DNA from: Deltaproteobacteria bacterium
Lineage (GTDB): Bacteria; Desulfobacterota; Desulfobacteria; Desulfobacterales; SG8-13
Direction of reading: 5' to 3'
Length of the DNA: 6,833 nt
Assembly: GCA_024639205.1 (NCBI GenBank)
Contig: JAHEIV010000161.1
Span: 1-6,833, forward strand
The notes below the pieces were generated by a model, which ran no database searches, had not been told where the DNA came from, and saw only the letters and a list, made by a program, of their open reading frames with translations. The stretch's first letter is position 1. Each line of letters begins with the position of its first letter. A program made the translations under genes and the position numbers. Below are positions 1 through 4,303 of the stretch, piece after piece.

Positions 1-4
1 CAGG

Positions 5-586
5 TTAAAAAATTCTATCGGTCACCTTCCGGCGGCGCTGGGCCACCTGTTCCGCCTCCAATTGTAGTTCCTCGCCAAGCGCCCCGCCGGACCCGGCCGC
101 TTCTATAACGGCCTTGTCGATCGCATTTTCCGCGGCGGTGAGCTGTTTCAGATGGCCCTCATATTCGTCTGCGGTCCGGTAAGCAAAGCGAATCAACTCA
201 TCGTAGCTCTCTCCTTGCGCGCGTATCAATCGCTCGTAATGTGCGGTGAGCAGATCGATCACCTGCTGGTACGCCCGGGCCAGGGCCGGTGAGGGCAGTT
301 GAAGGGGATGCAGTTCGGTCTCGATACGTTCCCGGATCCGGCGAGCGATTGATTCCTTACCAGCACCGCTGGAAAGCTCCCTGGCCGCTTCCAGGGCGAG
401 TCTGCGCGGAAACATGTATTTTTTGGTGTAGCGTCGGGTGGCCCGGGTTCGGCGTAGAAAATCGAAGATGAACATTCCGGGAATCAGGTTCTGCCACATC
501 TTCGGCGGTCTCAGGTAAAGGACGTTCAGTACGACTTCTTTGGCAAACTGCTCTTCTGCGGCGGTGATGTGATCGAAGTGTTCCAT
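5..586 (-). CDS. Conserved hypothetical protein, 193 aa, Desulfobacterota-type
   Basis: Complete 193-residue reading frame with ATG start and TAA stop. The start is supported by a GGGAG Shine-Dalgarno sequence (plus-strand 596-600) about 9 bases upstream. No catalytic motif, signal peptide or clear membrane span is visible. Residues 25-70 mix aromatic, hydrophobic and strongly basic residues (around PKMWQNLIPGMFIFDFLRR and RRYTKKYMFPRR) and could be an amphipathic, membrane- or nucleic-acid-facing surface. The rest, about residues 75-190, is charged, Ala/Glu/Arg-rich and probably helical or coiled-coil, ending in a basic tail. From memory it resembles an uncharacterised family restricted to sulfate-reducing Desulfobacterota (the NCBI NF038143 type), but I could not check this. 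It lies downstream of the transporter gene in the same orientation, separated by a terminator and its own promoter, so it is probably transcribed independently. Function unknown. Confidence 0.75.
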   Translation of the reverse strand: MEHFDHITAAEEQFAKEVVLNVLYLRPPKMWQNLIPGMFIFDFLRRTRATRRYTKKYMFPRRLALEAARELSSGAGKESIARRIRERIETELHPLQLPSPALARAYQQVIDLLTAHYERLIRAQGESYDELIRFAYRTADEYEGHLKQLTAAENAIDKAVIEAAGSGGALGEELQLEAEQVAQRRRKVTDRIF

Positions 587-607
587 GGCAATCAGCTCCC
601 TGTCGGC

Positions 608-637
608 TGCATATCACCGGGCTGCATCGACTGTCAA
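608..637 (-). promoter_or_regulatory. Candidate sigma-70 promoter for the 193-aa gene
   Basis: On the minus strand a perfect -35 box TTGACA (632-637) is followed after 18 bp by a weak -10 TATGCA (608-613). The predicted transcript would start near 601, giving a leader of about 15 bases that begins just at the GGGAG ribosome site of the 193-aa gene. The promoter lies just past the transporter terminator, which fits a separate transcription unit. The -10 match is poor, so the call rests mainly on the -35 box and position. Confidence 0.45.
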
Positions 638-652
638 CGCATCGAAACGGAA

Positions 653-672
653 AAGCGCCCCGGGGGGCGCTT
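653..672 (-). terminator. Rho-independent terminator of the YeiH-family transporter gene
   Basis: Plus-strand AAGCGCCC (653-660) pairs with GGGCGCTT (665-672) around a 4-base loop, giving an 8-bp GC-rich stem. Read on the minus strand the stem ends in a TTTT run followed by CCGTTT. It lies 37 bp after the transporter stop codon and before the promoter of the next gene. The T-tract is short and interrupted, so termination may be partial. Confidence 0.6.
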
Positions 673-709
673 CCCGTTCTTTGTTATCCGGTGTCGGCTG
701 CAACAGGGA

Positions 710-2065
710 TCAGTCGGCCGGGATCACCGGTGTAAAGAAAGTCCCGGACCACAGGATCCAGGTGACAAACAGGGTCCAGACCGCATTGGCGGTCTGCGAG
801 ATCCAGTAGGCAATCGCCGGTCGGCCGCCGCCCACCGACACCAGCTCCTTGAAGTTGGTCTCCAGGCCAATGGAGACAAAGCAGAGGGCAAACATCCAGT
901 TGCGGTAGGTCTTGCATGCGCTGCCCACGGCTTTGGTCGCTTTGAAACCGTACACCGGTTCCACGAAAAACGACACGATAAAAGAGGCCACAATAAAGCC
1001 CAACACGAACTTGGGAAAGCGGTACCAGATCTCCATGAATGGGGGCCTCTCGACGCTGCCCTTTTCCTTGCGTTCCAGCGTCATGGTCGCCCACAGGGCC
1101 ATCAGAAAGGCCGCCAGGCCGATCAGCACGTTCTGGGACATCTTCACCAGGGCAGCGACCTTGTAAGCCGCATCCCCGCCGATGATGCCGCCGGCGGCCA
1201 CCACTGCACCGGTATTGTCGATCACTCCCCCCACCCAGGCGCCGGCCCAGTTGTTGGGCAGCTCGAGCCACTTGGCAATGGGCGGCATCACCAGAATCAG
1301 CACCACCGCGCACACCAGCACCCAGGCGATCATATAGCTGACTTCCTTCTTATTTCCCTGGATCGCACCGCCGGCGGCGATGGTGGCCGACACTCCGCAA
1401 ATGGCATTGGCCGAGGCGATGATGGCGCTGAAACGTTCGTTGACCTGGAACTTTCGGCAGATCCAGTAGGTCGAGAACCAGACCGTTGTCGCCACAAAAA
1501 CCGCCTGCACCAGGCCGATGAAACCACCACGCAGGATGTCGCCGAAAAAGATGCCGGCTCCCATGCACACCAGGCCGATTTTGATGAAGAACTCGGTCTG
1601 GCCGCCCACCTTTAGCACCTCCGGCACCTTGAAGATGTTGCTGATGATCAACCCGAATACCAGGGCGAAGAGCACGTAGGATATCCCCCATTTGCTCATG
1701 AAGGCCTGTTTGCCGACGATCAGTGACAGGTACCCCAAAAGGAAAATCACCAGAAACCCCGGGATGTAGCGTTTCAGATCGAGCTTCATGAAAAAACCGC
1801 CGATGGCTGTCAGCACGCCCATAAAAATAAACATGCTCGCGGTCTGTCCGATAGTTGCCACTCCCTTGGGAAATGCCGCCGCTAAATCCGACGTCCATTT
1901 TCCGATCTTGGGGCCGGCCGGCAGCAGGTTGACGGCCCATTTACCGTCTCCCACCTGATTCAAACCGACGATGGCGATCACTAAGATGAACCACCCGATA
2001 AAACAGGACCACCAATCCTCACTTTCCAGAACCGGTGGTCTCGTCTGCTTAGTTTCTTCGTTCAT
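710..2065 (-). CDS. YeiH-family putative sulfate exporter (UPF0324), extended form
   Basis: A 451-residue polytopic inner-membrane protein with about ten or more hydrophobic segments, for example at residues 18-37, 76-92, 101-118, 128-145, 245-262, 311-328, 353-369 and 425-440. It carries the conserved glycine-rich blocks of the YeiH/UPF0324 family: SANAICGVSAT (about 218-228) and GGVIDNTGAVVAAG (about 279-292). These helix-breaking motifs in the transport core are the basis of the call. The family is annotated as putative sulfate exporters, but substrate and direction are not established for most members. E. coli YeiH is about 350 residues, so this protein has roughly 100 extra: an N-terminal extension with one or more added spans, and a soluble loop around 330-347 rich in charged residues. 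The ATG is firmly placed by AGAAAGGAGG eight bases upstream. It has a long upstream region with candidate promoters and a terminator after it, so it is likely monocistronic. A role in sulfate, sulfite or related anion balance is an inference. Confidence 0.85.
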   Translation of the reverse strand: MNEETKQTRPPVLESEDWWSCFIGWFILVIAIVGLNQVGDGKWAVNLLPAGPKIGKWTSDLAAAFPKGVATIGQTASMFIFMGVLTAIGGFFMKLDLKRYIPGFLVIFLLGYLSLIVGKQAFMSKWGISYVLFALVFGLIISNIFKVPEVLKVGGQTEFFIKIGLVCMGAGIFFGDILRGGFIGLVQAVFVATTVWFSTYWICRKFQVNERFSAIIASANAICGVSATIAAGGAIQGNKKEVSYMIAWVLVCAVVLILVMPPIAKWLELPNNWAGAWVGGVIDNTGAVVAAGGIIGGDAAYKVAALVKMSQNVLIGLAAFLMALWATMTLERKEKGSVERPPFMEIWYRFPKFVLGFIVASFIVSFFVEPVYGFKATKAVGSACKTYRNWMFALCFVSIGLETNFKELVSVGGGRPAIAYWISQTANAVWTLFVTWILWSGTFFTPVIPAD

Positions 2066-2119
2066 GTAAACCGCCTCCTTTCTGTTTTACGGTGTGGGTG
2101 TTATAGAAAAAAACGGCGA

Positions 2120-2148
2120 AGTATACAGCTCTTTAATCTCAAGAAATC
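2120..2148 (-). promoter_or_regulatory. Possible proximal promoter of the transporter gene
   Basis: A good -10 box TATACT (2120-2125, minus strand) is preceded at 17 bp by a poor -35, GATTTC (2143-2148). Transcription would start near 2113 and give a leader of about 48 bases ending in the strong ribosome site of the transporter gene. The weak -35 suggests it would need an activator, if it is used at all. Confidence 0.28.
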
Positions 2149-2260
2149 GCTTCGATCCACAAATAAGAGGGGGTGCTAAAGTATGCGGCGAGATGTCGTT
2201 GCAAATGACGAAGTGCTATCTTCTGAGTCGCTGCGCGCACACCGGATGGATCGACCGATC

Positions 2261-2320
2261 TCAGATTCCTGTGCAAAAAGTCAAGCCAAATGATCCGATG
2301 GTTGAAATGCCGGCCGTCAC
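2261..2320 (-). other. Possible 19-codon leader ORF after an ideal SD-like sequence
   Basis: The minus strand at 2317-2327 reads AAAGGAGGTGA, complementary over 11 bases to the usual 3' end of 16S rRNA. No ATG, GTG or TTG follows at normal spacing. The GTG inside it (2318-2320) has its own upstream GGGAGG and opens a frame of 19 codons ending in TGA at 2261. An in-frame ATT occurs further on. This could be a leader peptide in a long 5' leader of the transporter gene, a translation start left from a lost gene, or chance. No similarity is recognised. Confidence 0.2.
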
Positions 2321-2381
2321 CTCCTTTCCTCCCGGGAAATAGGATGCACGCTACGCAACCATCAATTCATACGGTTCTGGT

Positions 2382-2411
2382 AGTTTATTCAAATCAATAA
2401 CCGAATGTCAA
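2382..2411 (-). promoter_or_regulatory. Candidate sigma-70 promoter reading toward the transporter gene
   Basis: On the minus strand a perfect -35 TTGACA (2406-2411) is followed after 18 bp by TAAACT (2382-2387), a 4/6 match to the -10 consensus, in an AT-rich stretch. The start point would be near 2375, giving a leader of about 310 bases to the transporter ATG that includes the SD-like 11-mer at 2317-2327. It lies downstream of rluD, so it would begin a new unit. Confidence 0.4.
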
Positions 2412-2436
2412 TTCAATTTCGACAATTGTAGCTGCG

Positions 2437-2466
2437 ATGTCGGAACGGACGCCGCCGTTCCGACAT
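2437..2466. repeat. Perfect 12-bp inverted repeat (hairpin) downstream of rluD
   Basis: ATGTCGGAACGG (2437-2448) and CCGTTCCGACAT (2455-2466) are exact reverse complements separated by 6 bases. The hairpin would be stable in either strand's RNA. Neither side is followed by a T-tract, so it is not a standard rho-independent terminator. It lies about 130 bp past the rluD stop and could stabilise the rluD mRNA 3' end or mark the edge of a repeat element. Confidence 0.7.
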
Positions 2467-2490
2467 ATGCTGCGGATCGTCGCCACGTGT

Positions 2491-2551
2491 GAAGTGCCGC
2501 CGCGAATCGCCGGGTTCTTCCAGGTGCGCGTAGAAATGCCGCAGCGAACCG
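2491..2551. repeat. Imperfect 19-bp direct repeat, 42-bp period
   Basis: Plus-strand 2491-2509 (GAAGTGCCGCCGCGAATCG) and 2533-2551 (GAAATGCCGCAGCGAACCG) match at 16 of 19 positions with a 42-bp offset. Because 42 is a multiple of three, both minus-strand copies fall in the same frame and encode RFAAAF and RFAAAL. Together with the hairpin at 2437-2466 this suggests a degenerate non-coding repeat rather than a gene. Whether it is dispersed in the genome cannot be seen from one window. Confidence 0.5.
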
Positions 2552-2597
2552 GTGACTCCGGCGCGTCTGAGCTTCACGCTTTATGCTTCGTTGGGGA

Positions 2598-3569
2598 TTA
2601 GATGGAATCTGCCCGGATAGCTGCCAGGCTTTCAAGCAGGCGGTTCATATCATCGGCGATCGGTGCTTCCAGATTCATGACTTCCTTGCTGCGCGGGTGA
2701 AAAATCACCAGCCGCCAGGCGTGCAGCATCTGACGGGAGATATGCTGCAGAAGATCGGTGACCGGCCGGGGTAACTGTTTGATAGCTTTGCGGCCACCGT
2801 ACACCGGATCTCCGGCAATTGGATACCCCATGGCAGCGCAGTGGACCCGGGCCTGATGCGTTCGTCCGGTTCTCAGGTCCAGCTCCATCAGGGCCAGGCC
2901 GGAAAACCGTCGGGTAACTTTCCACTCGGTAACGGCCGTTCGCGGCCGGCGGCTTGCGGTGGACATGCGTTTGCGGTCGATCGGATGACGGCCGACCGGC
3001 AGTTCGATGCGGCCGGCGGCTGCGGAGGGCTGCCCGCAAACAAGCGCCAGGTAAGTTTTGTGAACCTTGCGCGTTGCAAACTGATCGGTCAACCGCGAAT
3101 GAGCCTGGGGGTTTTTGGCCGCCACAATCAAACCGGAGGTGTCTTTGTCCAGCCGGTGCACGATCCCCGGCCGAATTTCCCCTTTGATGGGCAACAGATC
3201 CGGGCAGTGGTGCAGCAATGCATTCACCAGGGTACCGCTGGCATGCCCCGGCGCCGGGTGAACCACGAGGCCCGGTTGTTTGTTGACCACCACCAGATCA
3301 CGATCTTCGTAGAGGATATCGATGTCGATCGGCTGCGGTTCCAGGTGCACAACCGCCGGAGAAGGCATCCGGCCTTCAATGCGATCGCCGATCCGCACCC
3401 GGTAGGAGGGCCTTTTGGAGACGCCGTTCACCGTGACCTGCCCTTGCAGGATCAGGTGGGCGACAGCGGAGCGGGTAAGGTCGGAAATACGCGAGGGTAC
3501 CAGCACATCGAGACGTTTTCCGGTGTCGGCTGCCGAAACGACTATGGCAAACTCTGGCGAGGAAGGCAT
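2598..3569 (-). CDS. rluD: RluD-type 23S rRNA pseudouridine synthase
   Basis: A 323-residue RluA-superfamily enzyme, close to the usual RluD length. Residues 17-63 form an S4 RNA-binding domain (KRLDVLVPSR through QGQVTVNG). The catalytic domain follows, with VVVNKQPGLVVHP (about 93-105) and the signature HRLDKDTSGL (138-147), in which D141 is the expected nucleophilic aspartate. RTGRTHQARVH (233-243) and YPIAGDPVYGG (249-259) are also conserved blocks. RluD isomerises uridines in helix 69 of 23S rRNA (1911, 1915 and 1917 in E. coli). RluC or another paralogue remains possible, but the S4 domain and motif set favour RluD. The gene begins 27 bp after the carD stop in the same frame, without a clear Shine-Dalgarno site: a run of seven Cs lies where one would be expected. 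Translation may therefore depend on ribosomes ending on carD. The frame could also start at a CTG three codons earlier, but ATG is more likely. Confidence 0.88.
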   Translation of the reverse strand: MPSSPEFAIVVSAADTGKRLDVLVPSRISDLTRSAVAHLILQGQVTVNGVSKRPSYRVRIGDRIEGRMPSPAVVHLEPQPIDIDILYEDRDLVVVNKQPGLVVHPAPGHASGTLVNALLHHCPDLLPIKGEIRPGIVHRLDKDTSGLIVAAKNPQAHSRLTDQFATRKVHKTYLALVCGQPSAAAGRIELPVGRHPIDRKRMSTASRRPRTAVTEWKVTRRFSGLALMELDLRTGRTHQARVHCAAMGYPIAGDPVYGGRKAIKQLPRPVTDLLQHISRQMLHAWRLVIFHPRSKEVMNLEAPIADDMNRLLESLAAIRADSI

Positions 3570-3596
3570 GCTGGCCAGGGGGGGTTCAGGTGTGAC

Positions 3597-4178
3597 TTAG
3601 TTTTCGGCGCTGTCGGCACTTTCGATGGCAAAGAAGGATTCAAGCTCTGTAATGATCGATTCTTCATCGGCTTTTTTGGCCGTTGAAAGCTCTTTTACCA
3701 GCAGTACCTGGGCCGTGTCGTAAAGTTTGCGCTCACCGAAAGAGAGGTCTTTCTGCAGTTTGAGTAGAGAAAGATCCCGAAATACTTCGGCTACGTCGTA
3801 CAATGAGCCGCTTTTTATCTTGTCCATATACTCCCGGTAACGCCGGTTCCAGGTCTGGGTTTCGCTGGCTGAAGATTTTTTCGCTTTCATTACGTCATAG
3901 ACTTTCGATATGTCCTTCTTGTCTATGACGTCCCGCAGACCGACGGATTCGACGTTGCGGGTCGGAATCATGATCAGCATGTTGTTTTCCAGCACCTTCA
4001 TTTTGTAAAAATCCAGTTTTTCCCCGTTGATCACCCGGGTTTCTATGGCTTCGATCTTGCCCACACCGTGAGCCGGGTAAACCGCCAGATCGCCGACTTG
4101 AAAGTGGCGCAGCTTCTGCTTGGCGGATGGGGTTTTCGACGGACTGCTGGGTTTTTTGCTGCTCATTTGGGCATCCAT
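3597..4178 (-). CDS. carD: CarD/CdnL-family RNA polymerase-binding regulator
   Basis: From the chosen ATG the protein has 193 residues. The N-terminal RNA polymerase-interacting Tudor-like domain starts near residue 25 (FQVGDLAVYPAHGVGKIEAIE) and runs to about 85. The helical DNA-facing domain follows, with the conserved Trp in WNRRYREY (about 110-117) and SGSLYDVAEVFRDL. Family members bind the RNAP beta subunit and stabilise open complexes, notably at rRNA promoters. The frame is open to a TTG at 4244, but that codon lies in the -35 box of the gene's own promoter and upstream of the predicted transcript start near 4209. The start must therefore be the ATG at 4178 or the one at 4166. Neither has a good Shine-Dalgarno site. 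A Lys/Ser/Pro-rich tail of about 20 residues precedes the domain and is probably disordered. rluD follows in the same unit. Confidence 0.9.
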   Translation of the reverse strand: MDAQMSSKKPSSPSKTPSAKQKLRHFQVGDLAVYPAHGVGKIEAIETRVINGEKLDFYKMKVLENNMLIMIPTRNVESVGLRDVIDKKDISKVYDVMKAKKSSASETQTWNRRYREYMDKIKSGSLYDVAEVFRDLSLLKLQKDLSFGERKLYDTAQVLLVKELSTAKKADEESIITELESFFAIESADSAEN

Positions 4179-4215
4179 TGTGCGATTGACGGTTTTGTTA
4201 TTGAAAACCTTACAA

Positions 4216-4244
4216 TTTATAGCACACCTTTTGTTCACAATCAA
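4216..4244 (-). promoter_or_regulatory. Sigma-70 promoter of carD-rluD
   Basis: Minus-strand TTGATT (4239-4244) and TATAAA (4216-4221) are separated by exactly 17 bp, a near-consensus housekeeping promoter. Transcription should start near 4209, about 31 bases before the carD ATG at 4178. The -35 box is only one base from the A/T run of the hppA terminator, which could also act as an AT-rich upstream element. Confidence 0.75.
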
Positions 4245-4245
4245 T

Positions 4246-4278
4246 AAAAAAGGATTGGCGCGGATCGCGCCAATCCTT
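4246..4278 (-). terminator. Rho-independent terminator of hppA
   Basis: AAGGATTGGCGC (4250-4261) and GCGCCAATCCTT (4267-4278) form a perfect 12-bp stem around a 5-base centre, in which one more G-C pair is possible. On the minus strand it is followed by a run of six Ts (4246-4251, overlapping the base of the stem). It begins 25 bp after the hppA stop. The other strand also has a T-rich run (4280-4286), so it could work in both directions, although no plus-strand gene leads into it. Confidence 0.9.
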
Positions 4279-4303
4279 CTTTTTTTCGATCCGAATGACG
4301 GAT

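Larger units (their letters stand above)
2066..2597. other. Gene-poor intergenic region between the transporter gene and rluD
   Basis: About 530 bp with no convincing protein gene. Two parts differ in character. The segment 2066-2430 is relatively AT-rich and holds the upstream region of the transporter gene: candidate promoters, a Shine-Dalgarno-like 11-mer and small palindromes such as GATCG-AC-CGATC (2249-2260). The segment 2431-2597 is GC-rich and repeat-like, with a perfect hairpin and a degenerate direct repeat. The 82-codon plus-strand frame at 2094-2342 starts at GTG without a ribosome site and shows no codon bias, so it is not called. Confidence 0.7.

Noticed and set aside
569..1615. 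348-codon plus-strand open frame opposite the transporter gene
   Set aside because: It lies antisense to a clear membrane transporter, is His/Gly/Asp-rich as expected for the complement of such a gene, and has no recognisable domain or ribosome site.
2271..2288. Sigma-54-like promoter (TGGC...TTTTTGCA) upstream of the transporter gene
   Set aside because: The GG and GC elements are 11 bases apart instead of the required 10, and spacing is critical for sigma-54.
2094..2342. 82-codon plus-strand frame upstream of the transporter gene
   Set aside because: GTG start without a ribosome site, no codon bias, no recognised motif, and it runs across likely regulatory sequence.
2408..2635. 75-codon minus-strand frame overlapping the rluD 3' end
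   Set aside because: It overlaps rluD in another frame and its remainder is the repeat-like block, with Arg/Ala-rich sequence from a degenerate direct repeat. No independent ribosome site is visible.
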